Positions 1 to 7,922 of a stretch of 50,733 bases of DNA are shown here, piece by piece; positions within the stretch are counted from its first letter, which is position 1, and each line of letters begins with the position of its first letter. The translations under genes and the position numbers were made by a program. The notes under the pieces are model-generated. The model saw only the letters and a program-made list of their open reading frames with translations. It searched no databases and was not told the origin of the DNA. Source of the DNA: Halieaceae bacterium (lineage in GTDB: Bacteria; Pseudomonadota; Gammaproteobacteria; Pseudomonadales; Halieaceae); assembly GCA_902631395.1 (NCBI GenBank), contig CACOYM010000015.1, positions 1 through 50,733 of the forward strand. The letters are read 5' to 3'.

Positions 1-330
1 GGCGGCGGTTCAGTGCGTATCCATGATCAAGCGATGCAGCAGGCCGTATTTGATCTGCTCGGTATTGATGAGGCCGAGTCAGAATCCAAGTTCGGCTTTT
101 TGCTGGGCGCGTTACGTCACGGTGCACCGCCGCATGCCGGATTGGCGTTTGGTTTGGATCGCTTGGTGATGCTGATGGTAGGTGGGCAATCGATCCGAGA
201 CGTGATCGCTTTCCCCAAGACCCAGAGTGCCCAGTGCGTGATGACCGAGGCGCCTGGAGAAGTGTCAGAGCAACAGCTCCGGGAGTTGTCGCTCCGGCCA
301 CGACGGACTGACGGTCCCGGGACGGATTGA
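1..330 (+). CDS. aspS: Aspartyl-tRNA synthetase, C-terminal fragment
   Basis: This is the 3' end of aspS, cut by the left edge of the window; about 109 residues remain. AspRS charges tRNA-Asp with aspartate in the cytoplasm. The class II motif 3 is visible as [15 protein letters not shown], with the conserved Arg that contacts ATP, followed by the family's typical RDVIAFPK segment and a short tail that ends at TGA. The reading frame is open from base 1, so the GTG at 13 is internal and not a start. The next gene, yebC, begins 6 nt downstream, and aspS–yebC–ruvC is a common order in gammaproteobacteria. The residues seen are specific enough to separate AspRS from LysRS and AsnRS, although only the C-terminal part is present. 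Confidence 0.95.
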   Translation, partial: GGGSVRIHDQAMQQAVFDLLGIDEAESESKFGFLLGALRHGAPPHAGLAFGLDRLVMLMVGGQSIRDVIAFPKTQSAQCVMTEAPGEVSEQQLRELSLRPRRTDGPGTD

Positions 331-336
331 TTCGAG

Positions 337-1080
337 ATGGCGGGCCACAGTAAATGGGCGAACATCAAACACCGCAAGGCGGCACAGGACGCCAAGCGCG
401 GCAAGCTGTTCACCAAGCTGATACGCGAGCTTGTGGTAGCAGCGCGCGCTGGTGGCGCTGCCGTAGAGGATAATCCGCGGCTGCGAGCTGCTGTCGATAA
501 AGCCCTGGGTGCCAACATGAAGCGCGACACGATCGATAATGCGATCGCTCGCGGTGCCGGCACGGGTGAAGCCGACAATATGGAGGAGCGCACCTACGAG
601 GGCTACGCGCCGGGGGGCGTCGCGGTGCTCGTAGAAGTGATGACCGACAATCGTAACCGCACGGTCGCTGAGGTGCGTCATGCATTTACCAAACGAGGTG
701 GCAATCTCGGTACTGACGGTTCGGTAGCCTATTTGTTCTCTCGCACGGGGTTGATTCAGTTCGAATCCGGTGTTGATGAAGACGCGGTGATGGAAGCGGC
801 GCTCGACGCAGGTGCCGAAGATATCGTGACGCGGGACGACGGCAGTATTGATGTCATGACACCCTGGGAAGAGGTGACTGAGGTGCGCGACGCGCTGGTT
901 GCTGCGGGGCTGGAGCCGGTTCAGGCGGAAGTCACGATGCTCCCCAGCACGGAGGTCGAGTTGGATGCGGATACCGCACCGAGCGTCATAGGTTTGATAG
1001 ATATGCTCGAGGATCTCGATGACGTGCAGAACGTCTACTCCAACGCCGATATCCCCGACGCGGTGCTCGCTACGCTTTAA
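337..1080 (+). CDS. yebC: YebC/PmpR family DNA-binding regulatory protein
   Basis: A 247-residue protein of the YebC/PmpR/TACO1 family, which is of usual full length. The N-terminus [14 protein letters not shown] is the family hallmark, and the signatures [11 protein letters not shown] and YEGYAPGG follow. Family members act as cytoplasmic transcriptional regulators, and some have been linked to translation of difficult sequences. Which role applies here cannot be told from sequence. The ATG at 337 is 6 nt after the aspS stop, so the two genes are probably co-transcribed. It precedes the ruvCAB genes by 224 nt, in the standard gammaproteobacterial arrangement. A long open frame on the opposite strand across this gene is only a codon-bias shadow. 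Confidence 0.95.
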   Translation: MAGHSKWANIKHRKAAQDAKRGKLFTKLIRELVVAARAGGAAVEDNPRLRAAVDKALGANMKRDTIDNAIARGAGTGEADNMEERTYEGYAPGGVAVLVEVMTDNRNRTVAEVRHAFTKRGGNLGTDGSVAYLFSRTGLIQFESGVDEDAVMEAALDAGAEDIVTRDDGSIDVMTPWEEVTEVRDALVAAGLEPVQAEVTMLPSTEVELDADTAPSVIGLIDMLEDLDDVQNVYSNADIPDAVLATL

Positions 1081-1304
1081 CAACAAGGGGCTCGAGAGGC
1101 GAAAACTCCCTGACTTCTGACTCACACACCTTGGCATTGCTTCGCCGCGCCCTTTACGGCCCTTGTTAAGGAAATTACGGCTGCACACGTCTGGCCTGTT
1201 ATCTCGCGATCGCGGCACTTTCACCGTTCACCATGACTGCCTGACATCATGATCTTTTTGCCGCAATCGGTCACACTAGCCATTGGTTTGTTTGGGCACC
1301 CACC
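1081..1304. other. Intergenic region yebC–ruvC
   Basis: A 224-nt spacer between yebC and ruvC. I see no tRNA, no terminator with a clear T-run and no conserved small ORF. It could carry a separate promoter for the ruv genes, but I cannot point to a convincing -35/-10 pair. Confidence 0.5.
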
Positions 1305-1823
1305 ATGGCAGTCATACTCGGTATTGACCCTGGATCCAGAAAGACCGGCTTTGGCGTCATTCGCGTCGACCGGAAAAAACCGCGCTACGTGTCCAGTGGC
1401 ACGATCCGGTTGCCCGTTAAAGAGCCTCTCAGCATCCGATTGAAGGTGCTCTTTGAATCACTGTCTGAAATTATCGCCACCCATCAGCCAACGGTTGCTG
1501 CAATCGAGAGTGTGTTTATGGCCAAATCCCCTGATTCGGCGCTGAAGTTGGGCCATGCCCGGGGCGCTGCAATGGTTGCCTGCGTCACGCACGACCTGAG
1601 CGTGCACGAATATGCCGCTAGGAAGATCAAGCAGTCGGTCGTGGGGACTGGAGCGGCGAGTAAACAGCAGGTGCAACATATGGTCACCGTGTTAATGGGC
1701 TTATCAGCGGAGCCTGCTGAGGATGCCGCAGATGGTTTGGCTGCGGCACTGTGTCATTGTCATACGGAAGGTTTGGCCGGCACGGTAGCGGCGAGCGGAT
1801 TCCGAGCGGGTCGTTTGAGGTAA
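1305..1823 (+). CDS. ruvC: Crossover junction endodeoxyribonuclease RuvC
   Basis: RuvC is the Holliday-junction resolvase that cuts four-way DNA junctions symmetrically after branch migration by RuvAB. The 172-residue length is normal. The acidic active-site residues are visible: Asp8 in GIDPGS, Glu68 in AAIESVF, and Asp140/Asp143 in the segment AEDAADGLAAALCH, as expected for the RNase H fold. The ATG at 1305 gives the canonical start MAVILGIDPG. ruvA follows after 9 nt and ruvB after that, so ruvC-ruvA-ruvB form one transcription unit. Nothing is truncated. Confidence 0.97.
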   Translation: MAVILGIDPGSRKTGFGVIRVDRKKPRYVSSGTIRLPVKEPLSIRLKVLFESLSEIIATHQPTVAAIESVFMAKSPDSALKLGHARGAAMVACVTHDLSVHEYAARKIKQSVVGTGAASKQQVQHMVTVLMGLSAEPAEDAADGLAAALCHCHTEGLAGTVAASGFRAGRLR

Positions 1824-1832
1824 AGTGCGGGC

Positions 1833-2459
1833 ATGATTGGTCACATCCGCGGCACGTTGCTCGCACGTCAGGCACCCGAGATCTTGGTGGAGGTCAGCGG
1901 CATTGGCTACGAAGTTCAGGTGCCGATGACTACGCTGTATCAGTTACCGGAGCTGGGCGAGACCGTCACGTTGCTAACCCATTTTGTGGTGCGAGAGGAC
2001 GCTCAGCAGTTATTCGGATTTGCTGATGCGGCAGACCGGCGGCTATTCCGTGAGCTGATTAAGGTAAGCGGCGTTGGACCGCGGCTGGCATTGACCTTGC
2101 TCTCCGGAATGGACGCGGCCGATTTTGCGCGATGTCTACAGCGAGACGACGTGGCGGCGTTAGTGGCGCTGCCGGGTGTTGGTCGAAAAACCGCTGAGCG
2201 TTTGTTGGTCGAGATGCGCGACAAGGTGGGTGACTGGTTGGATGGGTTGTCGCCCGGCAACAGCGGCGGCGAGGACACGCGTCGTCGAGTGGAGACGGAG
2301 CCGGATCAGCGTGCCGAAGCGGAGCAGGCGCTGGTGACACTGGGTTACAAGCTGACCGAAGCCGCCAAGCTGATTGCCAGTGCCGATGCGCCTACCGATG
2401 CCAGCAGTGAGGAGCTGATTCGCCTGGCATTAAAGATTGCGGGTGGGGGACAGCGATGA
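1833..2459 (+). CDS. ruvA: Holliday junction branch migration protein RuvA
   Basis: RuvA binds Holliday junctions as a tetramer and loads the RuvB motor. The 208-residue protein has the expected three parts: an N-terminal OB fold beginning MIGHIRGTL, two helix-hairpin-helix motifs (VSGVGPRLALTLLSG and LPGVGRKTAERLLVEM, roughly residues 75–135), and, after an acidic flexible linker, a C-terminal UBA-like domain that contacts RuvB (about 160–208). The ATG at 1833 lies 9 nt after ruvC. The gene ends 59 nt before the ruvB start, in the stretch holding the tandem duplication described separately. Confidence 0.97.
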   Translation: MIGHIRGTLLARQAPEILVEVSGIGYEVQVPMTTLYQLPELGETVTLLTHFVVREDAQQLFGFADAADRRLFRELIKVSGVGPRLALTLLSGMDAADFARCLQRDDVAALVALPGVGRKTAERLLVEMRDKVGDWLDGLSPGNSGGEDTRRRVETEPDQRAEAEQALVTLGYKLTEAAKLIASADAPTDASSEELIRLALKIAGGGQR

Positions 2460-2471
2460 CGCCCGCGGATC

Positions 2472-2539
2472 AAGGAGCCAGTGCGTGATTGAAACCGACC
2501 GTTTGAAGGAGCCAGTGCGTGATTGAAACTGACCGTTTG
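2472..2539 (+). repeat. 34-bp tandem duplication of the ruvB translation start region
   Basis: Bases 2472–2505 and 2506–2539 are two adjacent copies of the same 34-bp unit with one mismatch (C/T). Each copy contains AAGGAG and, 8 nt after it, a GTG start followed by the first seven codons of ruvB. The downstream copy (GTG at 2519) opens the long ruvB frame. The upstream copy (GTG at 2485) opens a 13-codon frame that stops at TGA 2524–2526, just inside ruvB. Because 34 is not a multiple of three, the two starts are in different frames. Confidence 0.9.
2485..2526 (+). CDS. Possible 13-residue leader peptide overlapping the ruvB start
   Basis: The upstream copy of the duplicated ruvB start region has its own ribosome-binding site (AAGGAG at 2472–2477) and GTG start. 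The peptide read from it is [13 protein letters not shown], and it ends at a TGA only five bases past the ruvB GTG. The first seven residues equal the RuvB N-terminus. If translated, it would deliver terminating ribosomes onto the ruvB start, or compete with it. It is most likely a by-product of the duplication rather than an evolved leader, and there is no evidence that it is made. Confidence 0.35.
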   Translation: MIETDRLKEPVRD

Positions 2540-3568
2540 GTTGCAGCAGACACCGGCGATCAACGCGATGACGCCGTGGACCGTGCGATTCGGCCGCGCC
2601 GACTGGACGAATATATCGGGCAGCGCGCGGTGCGCGAGCAGATGGAGATCTTTCTGTCGGCAGCCCGCAAGCGCGGCGAGCCACTCGACCATACGCTGAT
2701 CTTCGGGCCGCCCGGGCTGGGCAAAACGACACTCGCAAGCATTATTGCGGAAGAGATGGGTGTTCAACTCAAGACCACAAGTGGCCCTGTACTCGAAAAA
2801 GCCGGTGACATTGCTGCGTTGATGACCAATCTCGAGCCCGGTGATGTCCTATTTATTGATGAAATTCATCGGCTAAGCCCTTACGTTGAGGAAGTGCTTT
2901 ACCCCGCGATGGAGGACTATCAGCTCGACATCATGATTGGCGAGGGGCCCGCCGCCCGGTCAATCAAGCTCGACTTGCCGCCTTTTACTTTGGTAGGGGC
3001 CACGACCCGCGCCGGCTTGCTGACCTCACCGCTCCGGGATCGTTTTGGCATTGTGCAGCGATTGGAGTTCTACGATGCCGCTGAACTCACTGAAATTGTC
3101 CGGCGCTCTGCAGGGATTCTGGACATTCCGACTGACGACGCCGGAGCGAGCGCCATCGCACGACGGTCCCGCGGCACACCGCGCATCGCCAACCGCCTGC
3201 TGAGAAGGGTGCGAGATTACGTAGAGGTCAAAGCCGATGGTGCGGTAGCAGGCCCCACGGCGGCGGCGGCTTTGGACTTGTTAAATGTTGATGCGCAGGG
3301 CTTCGATCATCTCGACAGACGACTACTGCTGACAATGATTGAGAAGTTCGACGGTGGACCGGTGGGGGTCGACAGCCTCGCGGCGGCGCTGTCGGAAGAA
3401 CGTGGCACGATTGAGGATGTGCTAGAGCCTTTTCTGATTCAGCAAGGCTTCATTCTGCGAACATCTCGCGGACGGATCGCAACACGACATGCCTACCGAC
3501 ACTTCGGCATTGCTTTCCAGGGGTCAGCGGCAGAAACGCTGAGTCTGGATTTGGACGACTCAAATTGA
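2519..3568 (+). CDS. ruvB: Holliday junction branch migration helicase RuvB
   Basis: RuvB is the hexameric AAA+ ATPase that drives branch migration of Holliday junctions with RuvA. The 349-residue protein carries Walker [10 protein letters not shown] with Lys69, Walker [10 protein letters not shown], sensor-1 [10 protein letters not shown], an arginine finger in the LRDRFG segment and the C-terminal winged-helix domain with [14 protein letters not shown]. The start is GTG 2519, supported by AAGGAG 8 nt upstream. An almost identical RBS and start lie 34 nt earlier but out of frame. The stop TGA overlaps the TTG start of ybgC (TTGA), which couples the ruv block to the tol block. Confidence 0.97.
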   Translation: MIETDRLVAADTGDQRDDAVDRAIRPRRLDEYIGQRAVREQMEIFLSAARKRGEPLDHTLIFGPPGLGKTTLASIIAEEMGVQLKTTSGPVLEKAGDIAALMTNLEPGDVLFIDEIHRLSPYVEEVLYPAMEDYQLDIMIGEGPAARSIKLDLPPFTLVGATTRAGLLTSPLRDRFGIVQRLEFYDAAELTEIVRRSAGILDIPTDDAGASAIARRSRGTPRIANRLLRRVRDYVEVKADGAVAGPTAAAALDLLNVDAQGFDHLDRRLLLTMIEKFDGGPVGVDSLAAALSEERGTIEDVLEPFLIQQGFILRTSRGRIATRHAYRHFGIAFQGSAAETLSLDLDDSN

Positions 3569-3990
3569 GCGCGGAATTCTCGCTGCCGATCAGGGTCTAT
3601 ATTGAGGACACGGACGCTGGCGGTATTGTCTACTACGTGAACTACCTTAAATATCTTGAGCGGTGTCGGACCGAATTTATGCGTGCATTGGGTACAGATC
3701 GGGCTGCAATCTCTGACGAGGGCTGGATGTTCGTCGTGTCCAGCTTGGCGTTGACGTACCGACAACCCGCGAAATTGGATGACCAGTTGGATGCGACCGC
3801 AGCAGTCGTTGCGGTGAAGGGTGCAGCGATTCAGTTTGCTCAAAGCGTGAAACGAGGGAGCAGTTGCATGGTTGAAGGTGATGTAACGATCGCCTGTGTG
3901 GATCGCGTGAGTGGCAAGCCACGACGCTTATCGCCAGAGCTCAAACAACAGCTTGAGGCCAGAATGCAAAACAAGGAGACCAGCACATGA
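3565..3990 (+). CDS. ybgC: Tol-Pal system-associated acyl-CoA thioesterase
   Basis: A 141-residue 4-hydroxybenzoyl-CoA thioesterase-fold protein. The hot-dog-fold signature [22 protein letters not shown] contains the catalytic Asp of the TDAGGIVYY motif. YbgC hydrolyses acyl-CoA thioesters in the cytoplasm and is encoded at the head of tol-pal operons. Its precise link to the Tol complex is not settled. The proposed start is TTG 3565, which overlaps the ruvB stop by four bases. No ATG lies near the N-terminus in this frame, and the protein is full length from this TTG. Its own stop overlaps the tolQ start in an ATGA arrangement. Confidence 0.92.
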   Translation: MSAEFSLPIRVYIEDTDAGGIVYYVNYLKYLERCRTEFMRALGTDRAAISDEGWMFVVSSLALTYRQPAKLDDQLDATAAVVAVKGAAIQFAQSVKRGSSCMVEGDVTIACVDRVSGKPRRLSPELKQQLEARMQNKETST

Positions 3991-4697
3991 CAAAGGAACT
4001 GGGCTTGATAGAGCTCATTGCTGGCGCCAGCACGGTGGTCCAGGGCGTGATGCTGATATTAGTGCTGGCCTCTCTCGCGTCATGGTTTCTTATTGTGCAG
4101 CGTGTCATGTTGATGCGCCGCGCGGACGATGAGTGGTTGGTTTTCGAAGAGCGGTTTTGGTCAGGTATCGATTTGGCTCAGCTGTATCGAGAGGGTAATC
4201 AAGCGGTTGCCGATGGCCAGTTGCCGACGGGCGTCGAAAGTCTGTTTCGAGCCGGATTTAAAGAGTTCTCGCGGTTATCGCAGCAGGCCGATATGGATGC
4301 GGATGCGATTTTGGAAGGTTCGCGGCGGGCGATGCGTGTGGCACTGATGCGCGAGACGGATCGAATCGAGCAGCACTTGCCGTTTTTGGCCTCTGTGGGG
4401 TCGACTAGTCCCTACATCGGATTGTTGGGCACGGTTTGGGGGATCATGCATTCCTTCAGGGGCCTCGCCAACGCGACGCAGGCAACGCTTGCGACGGTGG
4501 CGCCCGGTATTTCTGAAGCGCTGATCGCCACGGCGATGGGATTATTTGCAGCTATCCCCGCGGTACTGGCCTACAACCGATTGGCAGCGCGGAGTGACGC
4601 ACTGCTGAATCGCTATGAAACGTTTCTGGATGAATTCTCCGGCGTTTTACAGCGTCAGACCTATGCCTTGAAAGCCAGCCAAACCCAGAGGCTCTGA
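3987..4697 (+). CDS. tolQ: Tol-Pal system protein TolQ
   Basis: TolQ is the inner-membrane proton-channel subunit which, with TolR, energises TolA for outer-membrane constriction during division. The 236-residue protein has an N-terminal membrane segment (about residues 15–37, VMLILVLASLASWFLIV), a large cytoplasmic loop, and two further membrane segments near residues 135–160 and 170–195. The conserved SPYIGLLGTVWGIMHSF motif and the GISEALIATAMGLFAAIPAV helix are intact; these hold the conserved Thr and Gly residues shared with MotA/ExbB proteins. The ATG at 3987 overlaps the ybgC stop. tolR begins 2 nt after the end. Confidence 0.96.
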   Translation: MTKELGLIELIAGASTVVQGVMLILVLASLASWFLIVQRVMLMRRADDEWLVFEERFWSGIDLAQLYREGNQAVADGQLPTGVESLFRAGFKEFSRLSQQADMDADAILEGSRRAMRVALMRETDRIEQHLPFLASVGSTSPYIGLLGTVWGIMHSFRGLANATQATLATVAPGISEALIATAMGLFAAIPAVLAYNRLAARSDALLNRYETFLDEFSGVLQRQTYALKASQTQRL

Positions 4698-4699
4698 TC

Positions 4700-5116
4700 A
4701 TGCGCCGCCGCCGGATGCTCGCTGAAATTAACGTAGTCCCCTACATCGATGTGATGCTGGTGCTACTGGTGATCTTCATGGTGACGGCACCGATGCTGAT
4801 GCAAGGTGTTGAAGTGGAATTGCCCAAGGCGGATGCCGCGCCAGTCGAAGATCAAGATGCGGAGCCCTTGATTGTATCGATAAACAGTCAGGGCCAGCTG
4901 TTTCTCAACCTTGGTGCAAACGAAAAACAGGTACTCGAGCTTGCGACCGTGCGTCAACGTGTTGCTGCCGTATTGCGTCGCACGCCGGATAAACCCGTCC
5001 TCGTTTGGGGTGATCAGAAGGTTGCCTACGGCGATGTAGTGCTCGTGATGACTGCTCTTCAGGAGGCGGGAGCACCGTCGGTCGGTTTGGTTACCGAGAG
5101 CCCCACGGTCAACTGA
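4700..5116 (+). CDS. tolR: Tol-Pal system protein TolR
   Basis: TolR is the ExbD-like partner of TolQ. The 138-residue protein starts with a basic stretch (MRRRR), then EINVVPYIDVMLVLLVIFMV, which carries the conserved membrane Asp needed for proton coupling. The remainder is the periplasmic domain, which is thought to dimerise and contact peptidoglycan. Length and architecture are usual. The stop TGA shares its A with the ATG of tolA (ATG at 5116), so translation is coupled. Confidence 0.96.
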   Translation: MRRRRMLAEINVVPYIDVMLVLLVIFMVTAPMLMQGVEVELPKADAAPVEDQDAEPLIVSINSQGQLFLNLGANEKQVLELATVRQRVAAVLRRTPDKPVLVWGDQKVAYGDVVLVMTALQEAGAPSVGLVTESPTVN

Positions 5117-5829
5117 TGTCAGCAGATCGTCTGCTTTTTGCCGGCCTGCCCGCCTTACTCACTCTTTTGTTGCACGGTGGAGTCGTGCTGATGCTGGTCG
5201 TGCGTTCGACCCACTCAGAGCAGGTTGTGGCGGCGGCGCCCGCCATTCAGCCGATTCAGGCGGCGTTGGTGTCGGCGGATGCCTTGAAACCCAAACCCAA
5301 GCCCAAGCCCAAGCCCAAACCGACACCCAAACCTGAGCCCAAACCACAGCCGACGCCCACACCTGATCCTAAACCGACTCCGGAGCCAGCAACCGCGCCC
5401 CCTAAGGCGCCGGAGCCGCAGCAGGATAGCGCATCGTCTCTAAACACAGAGCAATTGGCCGCGCTGACACGCGATGAGTTGGGTGCACTCATTGATGCGG
5501 ATTCGGGGGCGATGGGCACGGCAGAGCCCACCCTGCGTGATGTGGTGGCGGCTACGATCCGCGCGACGGTCATCAATCGTTGGACGCGGCCACCCAGCGC
5601 ACGCAACGGAATGGTCGCGGTATTATCGATACAATTGGTGCCAACCGGAGAAGTGGTAGGAGTGAGTGTGTTGCAATCAAGCGGCAACAACGCTTTTGAT
5701 CGTAGCGCGATGAACGCCGTTGAGCGCTCTGCACGATTCCCCGATGTCGTCAAACTAGAGAACGCAGTGTTTGAAGACAACTTCCGCCGGTTTCAACTGA
5801 TATTCAAGCCCGAGGATTTGAGGTACTAA
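5116..5829 (+). CDS. tolA: Cell envelope integrity protein TolA with Lys-Pro linker
   Basis: TolA links the TolQR motor to Pal/TolB across the periplasm. The 237-residue protein has a single N-terminal membrane anchor (about 8–30), a periplasmic linker and a C-terminal TonB/TolA-like domain (about 140–237, with [23 protein letters not shown] and the downstream [22 protein letters not shown]). The linker is short and built of Lys-Pro, Thr-Pro and Glu-Pro dipeptides (about residues 57–100). It lacks the long Ala/Lys-rich helix of enterobacterial TolA, so the protein is shorter than the 421-residue E. coli form and looks partly TonB-like. Position between tolR and tolB fixes its identity. The stop overlaps the tolB ATG (TAATG). 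Confidence 0.9.
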   Translation: MSADRLLFAGLPALLTLLLHGGVVLMLVVRSTHSEQVVAAAPAIQPIQAALVSADALKPKPKPKPKPKPTPKPEPKPQPTPTPDPKPTPEPATAPPKAPEPQQDSASSLNTEQLAALTRDELGALIDADSGAMGTAEPTLRDVVAATIRATVINRWTRPPSARNGMVAVLSIQLVPTGEVVGVSVLQSSGNNAFDRSAMNAVERSARFPDVVKLENAVFEDNFRRFQLIFKPEDLRY

Positions 5830-7121
5830 TGCTGTTTGGACAACGATTGATTCTTGCACTCCTATTACTGTGCGTCGCGCCAGCTTGGGCTGAATTACAG
5901 ATCGAAATCAATCAAGGCGTGGAGAACCCGACGCCCATCGCTGTGGTGCCCTTCGCTTGGCAGGGGGTCGGATCGGCACCTGAGGACGTCGCGCAAATCG
6001 TTGATTCTGACCTCGCGCGGAGTGGCCAATTCTCTCCAGTGAGCCGCCGCGATATGTTGAGTTACCCGACTCGCGAGTCGGAACTGTTTTTCCGCGATTG
6101 GCGGGCGATCTCGGCGGAGTATGTGCTGATAGGGCGCGTGAGCGTGGGGTCCCAGGCGCGCATCGATTTTCAGCTGTTTGATACGACCCGGCAGGAAGCG
6201 GTGCAGTCCGGCACTGTGACGGGACCCGTCACCGAGCTCCGCATGTTGGCGCACGGGGTAGCCGATTCGGTCTACGAGACGTTGACGGGCATCCCCGGCG
6301 CGTTCGCCACCCGATTGCTGTACGTTTCTGTGACGCGCAATCCAGAGGGCAAGGATTTTTACCGTCTCACCCTAGCGGACGCGGACGGTCGTCGGCCCAT
6401 TGTGTTGCTGGAAGGGCGGGATCCTATTTTATCTCCCTCTTGGTCGCCGGATGGATCCGAGGTGGCTTACGTTTCATTTGAAACGTCTCGTCCGGCGATC
6501 TACCGACAAAACCTGCGAACCGGGGCGCGCGAGCAGTTGACCAACTTCAAAGGCCTCAATAATTCGCCTGCCTGGTCTCCGGATGGCAACACCATGGCGT
6601 TAGTGTTGTCCAAAGACGGCAATCCAGACATTTATCTGCTGAACCTAACAAGCCGCGCGCTCACTCGCTTGACCCGCCATTTTGCGATTGATACCGAGCC
6701 AACGTGGATGCCCGACGGCAAGTCGCTCCTATTCACGTCAGATCGCGGTGGGCGTCCACAGATTTACCAATACGATCTTCGTACTCAAAAAATTGAACGC
6801 GTCACATTCCAGGGCCCCTACAACGCACGAGCCCGTGTGGCCCAGGACGGGCGAAACGTCGCCTTGGTGCATCAGCGTGATGGGCGTTACCACATTGCGG
6901 TGTTTGACTTGGTTACGGATCGTTTAACGGTCCTGACGGAGACCAGTCTGGACGAGAGTCCTAGCATCGCACCAAATGGATCTATCGTGCTCTACGCCAC
7001 CAAGCGGGGGGAGAACAGTATCCTCGGTGCCGTTGCGGTTGATGGCGGGGTGAGGTTCAGCCTCCCGGCCAGAGAGGGGAGCGTGCAGGAGCCGGCTTGG
7101 TCGCCCTATGTCACGCCCTAA
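5829..7121 (+). CDS. tolB: Tol-Pal system beta-propeller protein TolB
   Basis: TolB is a periplasmic protein that binds Pal and TolA. The 430-residue protein has a cleavable signal peptide ([21 protein letters not shown]) and a mature N-terminus ELQIEINQ, which corresponds to the TolA-binding box. An N-terminal alpha/beta domain runs to about residue 160. A six-bladed propeller with repeated [16 protein letters not shown] and EPTWMPDG motifs follows (about 190–430). Family length is normal. It starts at ATG 5829, overlapping tolA. Unlike the tight spacing upstream, 262 nt separate it from pal. Confidence 0.97.
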   Translation: MLFGQRLILALLLLCVAPAWAELQIEINQGVENPTPIAVVPFAWQGVGSAPEDVAQIVDSDLARSGQFSPVSRRDMLSYPTRESELFFRDWRAISAEYVLIGRVSVGSQARIDFQLFDTTRQEAVQSGTVTGPVTELRMLAHGVADSVYETLTGIPGAFATRLLYVSVTRNPEGKDFYRLTLADADGRRPIVLLEGRDPILSPSWSPDGSEVAYVSFETSRPAIYRQNLRTGAREQLTNFKGLNNSPAWSPDGNTMALVLSKDGNPDIYLLNLTSRALTRLTRHFAIDTEPTWMPDGKSLLFTSDRGGRPQIYQYDLRTQKIERVTFQGPYNARARVAQDGRNVALVHQRDGRYHIAVFDLVTDRLTVLTETSLDESPSIAPNGSIVLYATKRGENSILGAVAVDGGVRFSLPAREGSVQEPAWSPYVTP

Positions 7122-7383
7122 TTGCGAATCCACAGCCTAGAAACACCTGCCTGCTACTGGACAAGAAGCGTGTTGTTTGTGATGAGCATGGCAGCGCTGT
7201 TGGAAGTCGTCATCATGGATCAGGGGCGCTCGTAGAGATCCGGCCTGTGCCAGACCCCTCGATGCGAATGTCACCAGAGAACGCTTCAGTGAAAAATTTT
7301 GGCGATGAACGCGAGAAAATCGTTGATTTATGCGCTACATTACAAAGGGTTAAGGTTCCAGGAACTGGGGAAGGATCGACAAT
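7122..7383. other. Unusually long tolB–pal spacer
   Basis: Every other junction in this tol operon overlaps or is a few bases long, but 262 nt separate tolB from pal. An open frame on + (7097–7387) begins inside tolB and runs into pal in another frame; it has no recognisable domain and I treat it as chance. AAGGA at about 7371–7375 is the pal ribosome-binding site. The spacer could hold a pal promoter or processed leader RNA. I see no clear hairpin followed by T-run. Confidence 0.5.
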
Positions 7384-7908
7384 ATGAAAAACGTAACGCT
7401 TTATGGGAAGTGGTTGGGACTGGTTTTTGCCGCCCTGTTTCTGGCAGCGTGTTCCAGCAACGATACGAAAGAGGCAGACGCAGCGGCTGTAACTGCGGCC
7501 GAGCAAGCGGCACAAGAGGCGGCTGCCCGCGAGGCTGAGCAACAGGCACGCGCTGAGGCTCAGCGCGCTCTGGAAGTCGCTGCGGCTGATGTAGGCACGA
7601 TTTTCTACTTTGGATTCGATAGCTCATTATTGACCGACGAGTCACGTGCTCAAGTGGATGCACACATTACTGCACTGCTGGGCAATAACGATAGCGTTCG
7701 TCTCGAAGGTCACACTGATGAGCGAGGCACGCGCGAGTACAATCTGGCCTTGGGCGAGCGACGTGCGAATGCGGTGCGCGACTATATGGTCGCTAATGGG
7801 GTCCCGAGCTATCGTATCGAAACGATCAGCTATGGCGAGGAGAACCCCGTCGCCTACGGCTCGGGTGAAACCAACTGGCAACAGAACCGCCGCGTTGAGC
7901 TCAAGTAA
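7384..7908 (+). CDS. pal: Peptidoglycan-associated lipoprotein Pal
   Basis: Pal is an outer-membrane lipoprotein that binds peptidoglycan and TolB. The 174-residue precursor has a lipoprotein signal peptide with lipobox LAAC and acylated Cys23. An Ala/Glu-rich tether of about 40 residues follows, then an OmpA-like domain (about 70–174). That domain carries FDSSLLTDE and the peptidoglycan-binding signature LEGHTDERGTREYNLALGERR, including the conserved Asp and Arg that bind meso-diaminopimelate. A good AAGGA ribosome-binding site precedes ATG 7384. cpoB follows after 14 nt. Confidence 0.97.
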   Translation: MKNVTLYGKWLGLVFAALFLAACSSNDTKEADAAAVTAAEQAAQEAAAREAEQQARAEAQRALEVAAADVGTIFYFGFDSSLLTDESRAQVDAHITALLGNNDSVRLEGHTDERGTREYNLALGERRANAVRDYMVANGVPSYRIETISYGEENPVAYGSGETNWQQNRRVELK

Positions 7909-7922
7909 TTGAGGACGCCACA

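Noticed and set aside
265..1224. 319-codon open frame on the - strand across yebC
   Set aside because: It lies antisense to a well-supported gene, shows no domain and has the composition expected from mirrored codon bias.
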